A stretch of DNA of 64,000 nucleotides. It comes from Franconibacter helveticus LMG 23732 (GTDB lineage Bacteria > Pseudomonadota > Gammaproteobacteria > Enterobacterales > Enterobacteriaceae). The DNA lies in assembly GCF_000463115.2 (NCBI RefSeq), contig NZ_AWFX01000042.1, positions 176,456-240,455 of the forward strand, written 5' to 3'. Under the pieces are notes generated by a model that saw only the letters and a program-made list of their open reading frames with translations, searched no databases and was not told the DNA's origin. This document shows, piece after piece, positions 46,016 through 55,860 of the stretch; position 1 is the first letter of the stretch; each line of letters starts with the position of its first letter. The translations under genes and the position numbers were made by a program.

Positions 46016-46081
46016 AAAAACCGGGCGCGGGTGGTAAAGGGCGTTCGCGCCGCCGCGAAGCCAACGCCGCGCCCGGTTTTT
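46016..46081. terminator. Extended 15-bp inverted repeat with inner hairpin, bidirectional terminator
   Basis: AAAAACCGGGCGCGG (46016-46030) pairs perfectly with CCGCGCCCGGTTTTT (46067-46081). The 36-base centre itself folds, with GGCGTTCGCG against CGCGAAGCC with one bulged base. On the minus strand the right arm overlaps the TAA of the histidine kinase gene by two bases. The U-runs on both sides fit a terminator in either direction. Confidence 0.8.
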
Positions 46082-47456
46082 AGCTCTTCGCCGTGGTTGA
46101 AACCGCAGGCAGCATGACGATAAAACAGTTCCAGCCTTGCTGATGACGGTAAACCAGCTCGCCGCCGTGCAGCTTCACGATGGCCTGTGAGATAGCCAGG
46201 CCCAGCCCCGCGCCTGGCGTATGGCGCGCGTTGTCCGCCCGCCAGAAACGGCGGAACAGGTTTTGCGGCTCGCTTATCGGCTCGCCGGGGTTCGCCACCG
46301 TCAGCGTTGATGTCGTTTCTTCGTGGTGAACCGAAATCTTTATCTGCCCTCCTGGCTCGGTGTGTCGCAGCGCATTGGTCAGCAAATTGGTCAGAGTGCG
46401 TTGCAGCAACAGGCGGTCAGCAAACAGTTCGCCCTGCGCCTGGGTTGCAAAACGAAGATGATTTTCTTCCGCCAGCGGCTCCAGAAAATCGACGGTGGCC
46501 TGAATAAACGCCGCTGCGTCGAGCGGGCGCTTCTCCAGCGCCACGTTGCGGTGGTCGGCGCGCGACAGAAAAAGAATGTTTTCGATAAGCCGGGTCATCT
46601 GCTCCAGCTCTTCAATGTTGCCCGCCAGCAGCGCTTCATACTCGTTTGTGCTGCGCGATTGTTGCAGCATCACCTGATTTTGCCCCAGCAGAATATTCAC
46701 CGGCGTGCGAAGTTCATGGGCGAGGTCGTCGGCGAACTGGGTCAGACGAGTGAAATCTTCCGCCAGCCGCTGGCGCATGATATTGAGCGAGCGCCCCAGC
46801 GGCAGAAGTTCAGCGGGCAGGGTATTGAGCGGCAAAGGCTCCAGCGCCAGGCTGTGGGTTTGCGCCGTCTGCCGACTCAGTTTTCGTATGGCGCCCAGGC
46901 TCCGGCGGATAAGCAGCGGGCTGGCTATCACCGCCAGCAGCATCGCGCCAAGGCTGATGTAAAAGCTTTTACGCCGCCAGGCTTCCAGTACCTGCTCACG
47001 CTCAGCGGCTACCCTCGCGACCATAATGACAACCGGCCCCTGCGCGTCGCGTCCGGTCAGCGCCATGCCTGTGGCCGTCACGCCCTGCGGCGTTAGCCAC
47101 GTCTGGAGCGCGGCCTCCGATAAAGCGGCGCCTGGCGCCGAGGGCGCTATCGTCGGCACGGCGATTTTCGCCTGGTTAATATCGACAATCACCCGGCCGT
47201 CAGGGCGGCTGATGCGCAGAATATCCTGCCGGGTGTCCATCATCCGGTTGAAGTAGAGGGGCAGGGAGCGCGGCTCGGCGCCGTCCAGCAGCAGCTGGCG
47301 TAGCTGCGCGCCGCGGTTGAGCAGCGTCTGGTTGTCACGCCACACCAGTTCGCCGGCAAGGGCGCGATAAAGCGACACGCTCACCAGCGCGCTGCACAGC
47401 GCAACCAGCAGCGTAAAGGCGAGGGTAAGGCGCAGCGTAAGAGAAGGACGGCGCAT
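46080..47456 (-). CDS. hprS: Sensor histidine kinase HprS (YedV) / CusS family
   Basis: 458 residues. Two membrane helices (about 10-30 and 165-185) enclose a periplasmic sensor. HAMP, then the dimerisation domain with phospho-acceptor H247 (ADDLAHELRTPVN) and the ATPase domain with NLLTNALRHTEPGG, PGAGLGLAI and the G-boxes. It belongs to the heavy-metal-sensor kinase family. The neighbours hprR and hiuH have the order of E. coli yedV-yedW-yedX, so HprS is preferred over CusS. HprS senses reactive oxygen and chlorine species. It starts one base after the hprR stop. Confidence 0.88.
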   Translation of the reverse strand: MRRPSLTLRLTLAFTLLVALCSALVSVSLYRALAGELVWRDNQTLLNRGAQLRQLLLDGAEPRSLPLYFNRMMDTRQDILRISRPDGRVIVDINQAKIAVPTIAPSAPGAALSEAALQTWLTPQGVTATGMALTGRDAQGPVVIMVARVAAEREQVLEAWRRKSFYISLGAMLLAVIASPLLIRRSLGAIRKLSRQTAQTHSLALEPLPLNTLPAELLPLGRSLNIMRQRLAEDFTRLTQFADDLAHELRTPVNILLGQNQVMLQQSRSTNEYEALLAGNIEELEQMTRLIENILFLSRADHRNVALEKRPLDAAAFIQATVDFLEPLAEENHLRFATQAQGELFADRLLLQRTLTNLLTNALRHTEPGGQIKISVHHEETTSTLTVANPGEPISEPQNLFRRFWRADNARHTPGAGLGLAISQAIVKLHGGELVYRHQQGWNCFIVMLPAVSTTAKS

Positions 47457-47457
47457 T

Positions 47458-48129
47458 TTAGCTTTCCGCCCTGTTCAGCCGGTACCCCATGCCGCGCACG
47501 GTTTCCACAAGCTTCAGGGGGAAGGGGTCGTCAATTTTTCGCCGCAGGCGACGAATGGCCACATCCACCACGTTCGTCTCGCTGTCGAAATTAATGCCCC
47601 AGACTTCGCTTGCTATCAGCGTGCGCGGCAGGATCTCGCCAGCGCGGCTCGCCAGAAACCAGAGCAACGAGAACTCCTGCGGGGTGAGGGCTATCTCCTG
47701 ACCGCCGCGCCTGACCTGGTGGCGCACCGCGTCGAGTTGCAGATCCGCCACCTGCAAAAGCGTCGATGCGCCAGGATGACGGCGCAACTGCGCGCGCACG
47801 CGGGCCAGCAGCTCGGCGAAGGAGAAAGGCTTAACCAGGTAATCATCCGCGCCGAGCTCCAGTCCTTTTACCCGGTCGCTGACCGCGTCGCGCGCGGTGA
47901 GGCAAAGCACCGGCGTCGCTTTGGCCGTTCTGAGGGTGCGCAACACCTGCCAGCCGTCCATGCCTGGCAGCATGATATCAAGAACAATCAGCGCGTATTC
48001 CTGCTCCAGCGCCAGATGCAGACCGTCGCGGCCGTCCGCGACCGCGTCCACTATCAGTCCCGCCTCACGCAGCCCTTTCACCAGCCAGGCCTGCGTTTTC
48101 TCGTTATCTTCAATCAGTAAAATTTTCAT
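47458..48129 (-). CDS. hprR: Response regulator HprR (YedW) / CusR family
   Basis: 223 residues. Receiver domain with phospho-acceptor D51 (YALIVLDIMLPGMDGW), conserved T/K region, then an OmpR-type winged helix (about 130-220, with GEILPRTLIASEVWG and DVAIRRLRRKIDDPF). It is divergent from hiuH across 135 bases with an Hpr-like box. In E. coli the phosphorylated protein activates hiuH and its own operon. Confidence 0.9.
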   Translation of the reverse strand: MKILLIEDNEKTQAWLVKGLREAGLIVDAVADGRDGLHLALEQEYALIVLDIMLPGMDGWQVLRTLRTAKATPVLCLTARDAVSDRVKGLELGADDYLVKPFSFAELLARVRAQLRRHPGASTLLQVADLQLDAVRHQVRRGGQEIALTPQEFSLLWFLASRAGEILPRTLIASEVWGINFDSETNVVDVAIRRLRRKIDDPFPLKLVETVRGMGYRLNRAES

Positions 48130-48180
48130 GCGGTAATTTTGACAGAGTTACCGGCAAGAGCGACAGCGTTAACTGTCAGG

Positions 48181-48196
48181 ATGACAACATTGTAAT
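48181..48196. promoter_or_regulatory. HprR-box-like palindrome between hprR and hiuH
   Basis: ATGACAACATTGTAAT is an imperfect inverted repeat close to the known HprR/CusR-type site (consensus CATTACAAAATTGTAATG). Its place in the divergent promoter region fits control of hiuH and hprRS. Confidence 0.6.
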
Positions 48197-48264
48197 ATGC
48201 CGGTCAGCTATTTCAGGCCGCACGTGGGCGAGGATAGCGTTCATCAACCACAAAGGAGAATGCG

Positions 48265-48681
48265 ATGAACATGAAAACCCTGACGGCGATGAGCGCCGCC
48301 CTGATCCTGACTGGCGCTTCGCAGGCGTTTGCCGCCGCGCCCGTTAACCCGCTGAGCGTACACGTGCTGAACGAGCAGACCGGCAAACCCGCCGCAGGCG
48401 TAGGGGTGACGCTTGAGCAGAAAACCGACGGCAAATGGGTGCAGCTCAACCATGCCACCACGGACAACGAAGGGCGAATTAAGGCGCTGTGGCCGAACAA
48501 GCCCGCCGCCAGCGGCGATTTTCGCGTCGTGTTTGAAACCGGCGCCTGGTTTGCGTCTCACCAGCAGCAAAGTTTCTTCCCGGAAATTCCGGTCATGTTC
48601 CATATCGACAACCCGCAGGAGCACTACCATATTCCGCTGCTGCTGAGCCAGTACGGCTACTCCACCTATCGCGGCAGTTGA
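48265..48681 (+). CDS. hiuH: 5-hydroxyisourate hydrolase HiuH (transthyretin-like)
   Basis: 138 residues with a signal peptide (cleavage near AFAAA). It matches the periplasmic HiuH family: the N-terminal [19 protein letters not shown], catalytic histidine and arginine, and the C-terminal signature YRGS in GYSTYRGS. It hydrolyses 5-hydroxyisourate, a product of urate oxidation. It is divergent from hprRS as in E. coli yedX. The RBS AAAGGAGAATGCG sets the start at 48265. Unlike E. coli, msrPQ does not follow; treZ does. Confidence 0.93.
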   Translation: MNMKTLTAMSAALILTGASQAFAAAPVNPLSVHVLNEQTGKPAAGVGVTLEQKTDGKWVQLNHATTDNEGRIKALWPNKPAASGDFRVVFETGAWFASHQQQSFFPEIPVMFHIDNPQEHYHIPLLLSQYGYSTYRGS

Positions 48682-48689
48682 TTTCCGCC

Positions 48690-48730
48690 GGGGCAACCGA
48701 CGCCGCGTTGCCGGACTGGTTGCCCGCCCC
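48690..48730 (+). terminator. Hairpin after hiuH
   Basis: GGGGCAACC at 48690-48698 pairs with GGTTGCCC (48718-48725), then a G and CCCC. No U-run follows. Confidence 0.5.
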
Positions 48731-48985
48731 TCGTTAAAAACCCTCTGCGCCCCGCCAATCCGGCCGTCATGGTCTATGATTGATTTTCGTATGCTGCCTG
48801 GATCCGGACAGTCGGGCACTGCTTTACCCACCTCTTCAGGGAACCGCTTCCTTATAAGGCAACCCAGGGGACGCCGCCCCGTTACGGTATCCGGATCGCG
48901 CTACGCGTTTACGCTACTGGAGCTCGGCATCTGCGCAGCCGCGAATGTCGTGCATTGCTCACTTTTGGGTTAAACGAGGCACTGA
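48731..48985. other. Leader region of the treZ-treY-glgX operon, no gene seen
   Basis: 255 bases. It holds the treZ promoter presumably, but I could not fix a -35/-10 pair with confidence. GGGGACGCCGCCCC-type symmetry at about 48868-48881 is noted only. Confidence 0.4.
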
Positions 48986-50773
48986 ATGGAGTCCAGATCA
49001 TTCCTTAAGAGTTGGGGGGCCGACTATGTGGCCGAGGGAGTCGTTAACTTCCGCCTGTGGGCGCCGGGCCAGGAGCGCGTCACGCTCAGGCTGGCAGGCG
49101 TGGACCACATTATGCGCCGAAGCGACGAAGGCTGGTTTGAACTACAGGTAAGCCATGTTGAGCCGGGTTCAGAGTACCATTACGTTCTCGCCGACGGCAT
49201 GGCCGTGCCAGACCCCGCCTCCCGCGCGCAGAAAGCCGATGTGAATGGCCCATCGCTGGTTATCGATCCCACACGCTATGAATGGCAAAACCGCCAGTGG
49301 AAAGGGCGCCCGTGGGAAGAGACGGTGGTTTATGAGATGCACATCGGCACCTTTACGCCGGAAGGCACCTTCAAAGCCGCCATGGCGAAATTGCCTTACC
49401 TGGCGGAGCTTGGCGTCACCATGATTGAAGTGCTGCCGCTTTCGCAGTTCGGCGGCAATCGCGGCTGGGGCTATGACGGCGTGCTGCTTTACGCGCCGCA
49501 CTCCGCCTACGGCACGCCGGATGATTTTAAAGCTTTCGTTGATGCCGCCCACGGCTACGGGCTTTCGGTGGTGCTGGATATCGTGCTTAACCACTTCGGC
49601 CCGGAGGGCAACTACCTGCCGCTGCTGGCGCCGGCGTTTTTCCATAAAGAGCGCATGACCCCCTGGGGGCCAGGCATTGCCTACGATGTGGATGCCGTGC
49701 GCCGCTATATGGCCGAAGCGCCGTTCTACTGGCTGAAAGAGTATTTCCTGGATGGCCTGCGTTTCGACGCCATTGACCAGATCCAGGACACTTCAGAAAA
49801 ACATATTCTGGTTGAAATTGCCGAACGCATCCGCGCCGCGGCCCCCAATCGCTACATTCACCTGACGACGGAAGACAGTCGCAACGTGACCTTCCTGCAC
49901 CCGCGTGACGAGCATGGCGCTGTGCCGCTGTTCACCGGCGAATGGAACGACGATTTCCATAATGCTGTGCATGTGCTCGCCACTGGCGAGACGCAGGCCT
50001 ATTACCAGGATTTTGCCACAGAGACGGAAAAGCTGCTGGCCCGCATTCTGACGGAAGGGTTTGCTTATCAGGGCGAAGTCTCTCCCCAGACCGGCGAACC
50101 GCGCGGCGTGAACAGCGCCGGGCAGCCGCCGGTGGCGTTTGTCGACTTTATCCAGAATCACGACCAGACAGGCAACCGCGCCCAGGGAGAGAGGCTGATT
50201 TCTCTGGCAGGCGAAGACCGCACGCGGGTGCTGCTCGCCATGTTGCTTTTCTCGCCGCATATACCGCTGCTCTTTATGGGCGAGGAGTATGGCGAGACCA
50301 GGCCGTTTTTGTTCTTTACCGATTTTCACGGCGACCTTGCCCGCGCGGTGCGCGAAGGGCGGGCGAAGGAGTTTGCAGGCCACGGCGATTTTGAAGGCGA
50401 AAGCGTGCCGGATCCTAATGCGCAAAGCACCTTCACGGCCTCGAAACTCGACTGGGATAAACCGGTCAGCGCGCACGGGAAAGCGTGGCTTGAGTTTACC
50501 CGCCAGTTGCTGGTGCGACGCCATCAGCATGTCGTGCCGCTGCTGGCCAGGGCGGGCGGCCATAGCGGCAAGGTGCTAAAAACGGAGGAAGGTTTCGTGG
50601 CGGTAAGCTGGGTTTTCCCGACCGGTACGCTCTCTCTGGCGATGAACATTGGCGAGCAGACGCAACCGCTGCCCGATTTGCCTGGCGAAACGATCTTTAG
50701 CTGGCAGGCTACCGCCAGCGAACTGCCGCAGAATTCGATTATTGTCCGCCTTGCTTCGGGAGACGCAGCATGA
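48986..50773 (+). CDS. treZ: Malto-oligosyltrehalose trehalohydrolase TreZ
   Basis: 595 residues. An N-terminal CBM48-like domain (VVNFRLWAPGQERVTL) and a GH13 barrel. GH13 motifs: DIVLNHFG, DGLRFDAIDQ (nucleophile D), HLTTED (acid E) and FIQNHDQTGNR (motif IV). It releases trehalose from the maltooligosyl-trehalose made by TreY. treZ and treY overlap by 4 bases (ATGA). The start at 48986 has GAGG upstream. This trehalose route, unlike OtsAB, uses glycogen or maltodextrin. Confidence 0.95.
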   Translation: MESRSFLKSWGADYVAEGVVNFRLWAPGQERVTLRLAGVDHIMRRSDEGWFELQVSHVEPGSEYHYVLADGMAVPDPASRAQKADVNGPSLVIDPTRYEWQNRQWKGRPWEETVVYEMHIGTFTPEGTFKAAMAKLPYLAELGVTMIEVLPLSQFGGNRGWGYDGVLLYAPHSAYGTPDDFKAFVDAAHGYGLSVVLDIVLNHFGPEGNYLPLLAPAFFHKERMTPWGPGIAYDVDAVRRYMAEAPFYWLKEYFLDGLRFDAIDQIQDTSEKHILVEIAERIRAAAPNRYIHLTTEDSRNVTFLHPRDEHGAVPLFTGEWNDDFHNAVHVLATGETQAYYQDFATETEKLLARILTEGFAYQGEVSPQTGEPRGVNSAGQPPVAFVDFIQNHDQTGNRAQGERLISLAGEDRTRVLLAMLLFSPHIPLLFMGEEYGETRPFLFFTDFHGDLARAVREGRAKEFAGHGDFEGESVPDPNAQSTFTASKLDWDKPVSAHGKAWLEFTRQLLVRRHQHVVPLLARAGGHSGKVLKTEEGFVAVSWVFPTGTLSLAMNIGEQTQPLPDLPGETIFSWQATASELPQNSIIVRLASGDAA

Positions 50774-53301
50774 TCCCAACCTCAACTTACCGTATACAGT
50801 TTCGCAACGGCATGACGTTCGATCGCGCCGCCGCGCTGGTGCCTTACATTAAGCGTCTTGGCATCAGCCACCTTTACGCTTCACCCATTTTTACCGCCAC
50901 CTCCGGCTCCACTCACGGCTATGACGTGACCGATGCCAATGAAATCGACCCCGCTATCGGCGGTCGCGAGGGGTTTGACCGCATGGCGCAGGCGCTGAAA
51001 GCGGCGGGGCTGGGTCTTATTCTCGACATTGTGCCAAACCATATGGCCGCCTCGCTGGAAAACCCCTGGTGGTGCGATGTGATTGAGCACGGCCAGCAGA
51101 GCCGCTACGCCCGGCATTTTGACATCGACTGGACGCGTCGTCTGACGCTGCCGTTTCTTGGCGATACTTTTGAGGCGGTGCTGGAAAACGGCGAAATCGC
51201 CGTTAAGCGCGACCCGAAAACCGGCAAACCCGCCTTCGCCTATTACGAAAGTTTCTACCCGCTCACGCCCGAAAGCTGGCAAGGACGCGAAGAGGCGGTG
51301 CTGGCGATAACCGATAAGGCGCAGCTTGCGCAGTTGCATGAGCAGCAGCCCTACCGGCTGATGTCCTGGCGCGATGCGCCGCGCGAGCTTTCCTATCGCC
51401 GCTTTTTTGAAATCACCGGCCTTGCGGGCGTGCGGGTGGAAGACAAAGCGGTCTTTGACGATGCCCACCGGCTGATCCTTGAATTAGTACACTCTGGCCT
51501 GGTCGACGGGCTGCGTGTGGATCACGTAGACGGTCTTGCCGATCCAAAAGGTTATCTGGAGCAGCTGCGCCAGGAGGCGGGCGCTGAATGTTACATCACG
51601 GTGGAAAAAATCCTCGGCGAAGGCGAGCAAATCCCGGCGGACTGGCCTATTTCAGGCACCACCGGCTATGAATTTATCGCCGCGCTTTCCGACGTGCTGG
51701 TAGACGGCGACAAGCTGGGCGCGCTGCGCAAGGCTTATGAAGAGGTGGTCGGCAACCCGGTTAACATGAAGGCCGAGTTGCGGGATGCCAAGCTGCTGAT
51801 GGCCGATCGTAATTTTGAAGGGGAATTTACCACGCTGCTTAAGCTTGCGCTCACCATCGGCCAGACCGAGAGCGTGCCGATGGAAGAGCAGCCCGTGCGT
51901 GCGGCGCTGCGCGAACTGCTGGTGGCTTTCCCGGTTTACCGCACCTACGGCACCGTTGACGGGCTGCCGCCGGAAGGCGTCGCCATGCTGCAAAAAGTGG
52001 TGAATAAGGTGAAGGCCAGCGAGCATGCTCCCGATCCCGGCGCGCTCGATTTCATCGCCCGCATTTTTAAAGGCGAGGTGGCCGCAACGGCGGCAGACAG
52101 CGCCGCCACTTTCCGCACGCGCTTTCAGCAGCTTACCGGCCCGCTGATGGCGAAGTCGGTGGAAGACACGCTCTTTTTCCGCCAGCACATGGAGCTGGCG
52201 CTGAACGAAGTGGGCGCCGAACCGCTGCCGCGAACTTTCTCGGTGAAACGCTTTCATGACGAGATGACAACCCGGCTTGCCCACCAGCCTGATGCGCTTT
52301 CCGGCACCTCAACCCATGACACCAAACGCGGCGAGGATGCCAGAGCGCGGCTCTATACCCTGACGGAAGCGCCTGAATTATGGGCGGAGTGCGTCGCCCG
52401 CTGGCGGCAGATGAACCAGACCAAAGTGGTCTTTCTCAACGACGGCACGGCGCCGAAAGGGGTGGACACCTGGATGCTCTACCAGGCGCTGGCGGGCGTC
52501 TGGCCAACGACGCTTCAGCCGGACGACGAAGCGGGGCTTAATGCCCTTGAAGAGCGGTTTCTGCCGTTTGTGGAAAAAGCGCTGCGCGAGGCGAAACTGC
52601 GCACCGACTGGGTGGATACCAACGACGCCTATGAAAATGCCGTACTTGAATACGCCCGTCATTTGCTGTCGCCAGCCAACCAGGACTTTTTGCAAGACTT
52701 CACCCGTTCGTTACAGCCTATTGTGCATGCCGGGCTGGTCAACAGCCTGACGCAAACCATGGTGAAGCTCACCGCGCCGGGCGTACCGGATATTTACCAG
52801 GGCAGCGAAGGGCTGAACTTCAGCCTGGTTGACCCGGATAACCGACGCGAGCCTGATTTTCAGGCGCTTACGCGCTGGCTGGATGACGACGAAAAAGGGG
52901 CGCCCGTTACCGAAGAAGCCTGGCTGAGCGGCCAGTTTAAGCAACATGTGATTGCGAAAGCGCTGCATTTGCGCCTGCAAAATCCGGCGCTGTTCCGCCG
53001 GGGCGACTATCTGCCGCTTTCCGCTACCGGCGCACGGGCGGAGAACGTCATCGCTTTCGCCCGCACGCAAGGCGACGAGGCGGTGATTGTGATTGCGCCC
53101 CGCCTGGTGCTTGGCGTGCTTGAGGGCAGCCTTGCCGCGCCGCATGCGGAGCTGTGGGTCGACACGGAAATCGCGCTGCCCGCCGCGCTCGCAAACCGCC
53201 GTTACCGCGACATTCTCAGCGGTAAAGAGGTTGCCGTAACCGATCGGATAGATGTGCAAACCTTTAACGGTTACTCATCTGCCATTTTGATAACACGTTG
53301 A
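50770..53301 (+). CDS. treY: Malto-oligosyltrehalose synthase TreY
   Basis: 843 residues of GH13 family TreY. N-terminal TYRIQFRNGMTFDRAAALVP, GSTHGYDVTDANEIDPAIGG, GLRVDHVDGLADP (nucleophile) and TVEKILGEGEQIP (acid E). It turns the reducing end of a maltodextrin into alpha-1,1-linked trehalose. Its neighbours, treZ before and glgX after, complete the pathway. It is full length. 74 bases separate it from glgX. Confidence 0.95.
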   Translation: MIPTSTYRIQFRNGMTFDRAAALVPYIKRLGISHLYASPIFTATSGSTHGYDVTDANEIDPAIGGREGFDRMAQALKAAGLGLILDIVPNHMAASLENPWWCDVIEHGQQSRYARHFDIDWTRRLTLPFLGDTFEAVLENGEIAVKRDPKTGKPAFAYYESFYPLTPESWQGREEAVLAITDKAQLAQLHEQQPYRLMSWRDAPRELSYRRFFEITGLAGVRVEDKAVFDDAHRLILELVHSGLVDGLRVDHVDGLADPKGYLEQLRQEAGAECYITVEKILGEGEQIPADWPISGTTGYEFIAALSDVLVDGDKLGALRKAYEEVVGNPVNMKAELRDAKLLMADRNFEGEFTTLLKLALTIGQTESVPMEEQPVRAALRELLVAFPVYRTYGTVDGLPPEGVAMLQKVVNKVKASEHAPDPGALDFIARIFKGEVAATAADSAATFRTRFQQLTGPLMAKSVEDTLFFRQHMELALNEVGAEPLPRTFSVKRFHDEMTTRLAHQPDALSGTSTHDTKRGEDARARLYTLTEAPELWAECVARWRQMNQTKVVFLNDGTAPKGVDTWMLYQALAGVWPTTLQPDDEAGLNALEERFLPFVEKALREAKLRTDWVDTNDAYENAVLEYARHLLSPANQDFLQDFTRSLQPIVHAGLVNSLTQTMVKLTAPGVPDIYQGSEGLNFSLVDPDNRREPDFQALTRWLDDDEKGAPVTEEAWLSGQFKQHVIAKALHLRLQNPALFRRGDYLPLSATGARAENVIAFARTQGDEAVIVIAPRLVLGVLEGSLAAPHAELWVDTEIALPAALANRRYRDILSGKEVAVTDRIDVQTFNGYSSAILITR

Positions 53302-53375
53302 TTTTGTAGTTATAAAAAAATGTCATGTATCGCTGTTGTACATGAAAACACTGTACATTCGATGGAGAAGAATGC

Positions 53376-55451
53376 ATGTCAAACGGTAAGCCTTTTGAAA
53401 TTACGGCAGGGTATAGTCATCGTCTCGGCGCCAACTACGATGGCGAGGGCGTGAATTTCGCGCTTTTTTCAGCGCATGCGGAGCGCGTGGAGCTTTGCCT
53501 TTACGCGCCGGACGGTAAAACCGAAATTGCCAGGCTCGATTTGCCTGAATTTACCCATGAAGTGTGGCACGGGTATGTGCCGGGGCTGAAGCCCGGCGCG
53601 CTTTACGGTTTTCGCGTGCATGGCCCGTACGACCCGGAAAACGGCCATCGCTTTAACCCGAATAAATTGCTTATCGACCCTTACGCCCGCGAGCTGGTCG
53701 GCGATATCGAGTGGAACGAAGCGCATTTTGCCTATGAACTGCTGCATGAAGATAAAGACCTGACTTTCGACAGCCGCGACAGCGCGCCGTTTACGCCGAA
53801 ATGTAAGGTTATCGACCCGGAGGAGTTCGACTGGCAGGACCAGAACCGTCCGTCCATCGCCTGGCCTCACACGGTGGTTTATGAGACGCACGTAAAGGGC
53901 TTTACTCAGCTTAACCCGGCCATTCCGCCCGAACTGCGCGGCACTTTTGAGGGGATGGGGCACAAAGCCTCCGTGGATTACATTAAAAGCCTGGGGATCA
54001 CCTCTGTCGAACTGCTGCCGGTGCACTGGTTTCCGGACGACCAGCACCTGCTTGATAAGGGGCTGAAAAATTTCTGGGGCTATAACACGCTCGGCTTTTT
54101 CGCTCCGGCTTCCCGTTACTTTGGCCCGCGGGGGATCCAGGGTTTTCGGGATATGGTGCGGGCGTACCACGACGCAGGCATCGAGGTGATCCTTGACGTG
54201 GTGTATAACCACACGGCGGAAGGCAATGAACTTGGCCCGACGCTGTCGTTTAAGGGCATCGACAACTTTTCCTATTATCGCACCATGCCTGACCAGCACC
54301 GTTATTACATTAACGACACCGGCACAGGCAACACGGTAAATACTTCCCATCCGCGCGTATTGCAAATGGTGATGGATTCGCTCCGTTACTGGGCAGAGTC
54401 GATGCATGTCGACGGTTTCCGTTTCGACCTTGGCACCATTCTGGGCCGCGAGCCGGAAGGGTTTGACCAGCGCGGCGGCTTTTTCGACGCCGTGACGCAG
54501 GATCCTGTGCTTTCCCGCGTGAAGCTGATTGGCGAACCCTGGGATATTGGCCCGGGCGGCTACCAGGTAGGCGGTTTCCCGCCGGGCTGGGCAGAGTGGA
54601 ATGACAAATACCGCGATACGGTGCGTGAATACTGGAAGGGCGATAATGTCTCTTCTGACTTTGCCGCGCGACTGCTCGGCTCAGGCGATCTCTACGACCA
54701 GCGCGGGCGCCGTCCATGGGCCAGCGTCAACTTTATTACCGCCCATGACGGCTTTACCCTGAACGACCTGGTCTCCTACAACGAAAAGCACAATGAAGCC
54801 AACGGCGAGGACAATAACGACGGTCACAACGATAACCGCTCTTACAACTATGGCGCCGAAGGCCCGACGGAAGACGAAGGCATTAACGCGGTGCGCGAGC
54901 GGCAAAAACGCAACTTTCTCGCCACGCTCTTTTTCTCTCACGGCACCCCGATGCTGCTGGCAGGCGATGAATTTGGCCGCAGCCAGCTTGGCAACAACAA
55001 CGGCTATTGTCAGGACAGCGAAATTTCCTGGATCCACTGGGAAAACCTGCCGGAAACTGCCGATACGCTGCGTGAATTTACCCGCCACGTGATTAAGTTA
55101 CGCGCCGAACAGCCGCTGCTGCGCCGCGAAAACTGGCGCGACGGCATGGTGATTGAATGGTTTAACGCAGGCGGCGGTTACCAGCAGCCGGAACAGTGGG
55201 ACGAAGGCTCTACGCTTGGGGTCTATATCGGTCGTCCGGATCTGCAAACGGAAGAGGGGATCTGGCACGACGTGCTGATGCTGATAAATCCGTTTGAGGG
55301 CAATGTGCCGTTCCAGATCCCGCAGTTTGGCGAAGGCGGGTGGGTGCTGGAACTGAGCACCTCCGATAATGCCAAACCGGGTATTGTCATCAGTAAAGAA
55401 AAAGACTTTGAGCTGGAAGGGCGCAGCATTGCGCTCTTCAGAAGGCCATAA
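53376..55451 (+). CDS. glgX: Glycogen debranching enzyme GlgX (TreX)
   Basis: 691 residues. CBM48 domain (GEGVNFALFSAHAERVELCL) followed by a GH13 barrel: VVYNHTAEG, MHVDGFRFDLGTIL (nucleophile D), KLIGEPWDIG (acid E) and FITAHDGFTL. It removes alpha-1,6 branches to give linear chains for TreY. GlgX is usually next to glgBCAP in E. coli; here it sits in the tre operon, so the name TreX also fits. RBS GGAGAAGA at 53364 to the start. It ends at a terminator. Confidence 0.95.
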   Translation: MSNGKPFEITAGYSHRLGANYDGEGVNFALFSAHAERVELCLYAPDGKTEIARLDLPEFTHEVWHGYVPGLKPGALYGFRVHGPYDPENGHRFNPNKLLIDPYARELVGDIEWNEAHFAYELLHEDKDLTFDSRDSAPFTPKCKVIDPEEFDWQDQNRPSIAWPHTVVYETHVKGFTQLNPAIPPELRGTFEGMGHKASVDYIKSLGITSVELLPVHWFPDDQHLLDKGLKNFWGYNTLGFFAPASRYFGPRGIQGFRDMVRAYHDAGIEVILDVVYNHTAEGNELGPTLSFKGIDNFSYYRTMPDQHRYYINDTGTGNTVNTSHPRVLQMVMDSLRYWAESMHVDGFRFDLGTILGREPEGFDQRGGFFDAVTQDPVLSRVKLIGEPWDIGPGGYQVGGFPPGWAEWNDKYRDTVREYWKGDNVSSDFAARLLGSGDLYDQRGRRPWASVNFITAHDGFTLNDLVSYNEKHNEANGEDNNDGHNDNRSYNYGAEGPTEDEGINAVRERQKRNFLATLFFSHGTPMLLAGDEFGRSQLGNNNGYCQDSEISWIHWENLPETADTLREFTRHVIKLRAEQPLLRRENWRDGMVIEWFNAGGGYQQPEQWDEGSTLGVYIGRPDLQTEEGIWHDVLMLINPFEGNVPFQIPQFGEGGWVLELSTSDNAKPGIVISKEKDFELEGRSIALFRRP

Positions 55452-55471
55452 GTCGTTTACATATCTTCTCT

Positions 55472-55509
55472 GCCGGGTAACGCTGCCACCGCTTTCCCGG
55501 CATTTTTTC
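55472..55509 (+). terminator. Rho-independent terminator of the tre operon
   Basis: TGCCGGG and CCCGGCA form the stem around an 18-base loop, followed directly by TTTTTT. Confidence 0.85.
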
Positions 55510-55860
55510 ATCAAGATTTAAACGCAGGTTTTTTATTTTCTGCTACCGGGTTAACCTTATTTTAAAATACCCATTCAGCTGCAAACAGATTAACTTTCCA
55601 GAAATGCCACAGATCCAGTAGAAATAATGGAAACCCACAATTTTATTAATTTAACCCCATGAAAATAAACATCTAAATTTCATAAGCGCTACCCGCCGGA
55701 AAAATAAGCCCGCTATCTAAACCCTTGCCGTGAAATACGAAGCGCGAGCCATGCCTCGCTTATCATTTTATTAGGACTACTATTGAATAGGGTTGCTCTT
55801 CTTTAATTAACGAATCGCGGGCGGTTTTTAACGTCGTGCGTAAAGAAGTGGAGAGTCATT
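55510..55860. other. AT-rich intergenic stretch after the tre operon, no gene seen
   Basis: 351 bases of low GC compared with the neighbours. It must hold the promoter of the membrane-protein gene at 55861, with a GAGAGTC-type RBS. No repeats or RNA gene are seen. Confidence 0.4.
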
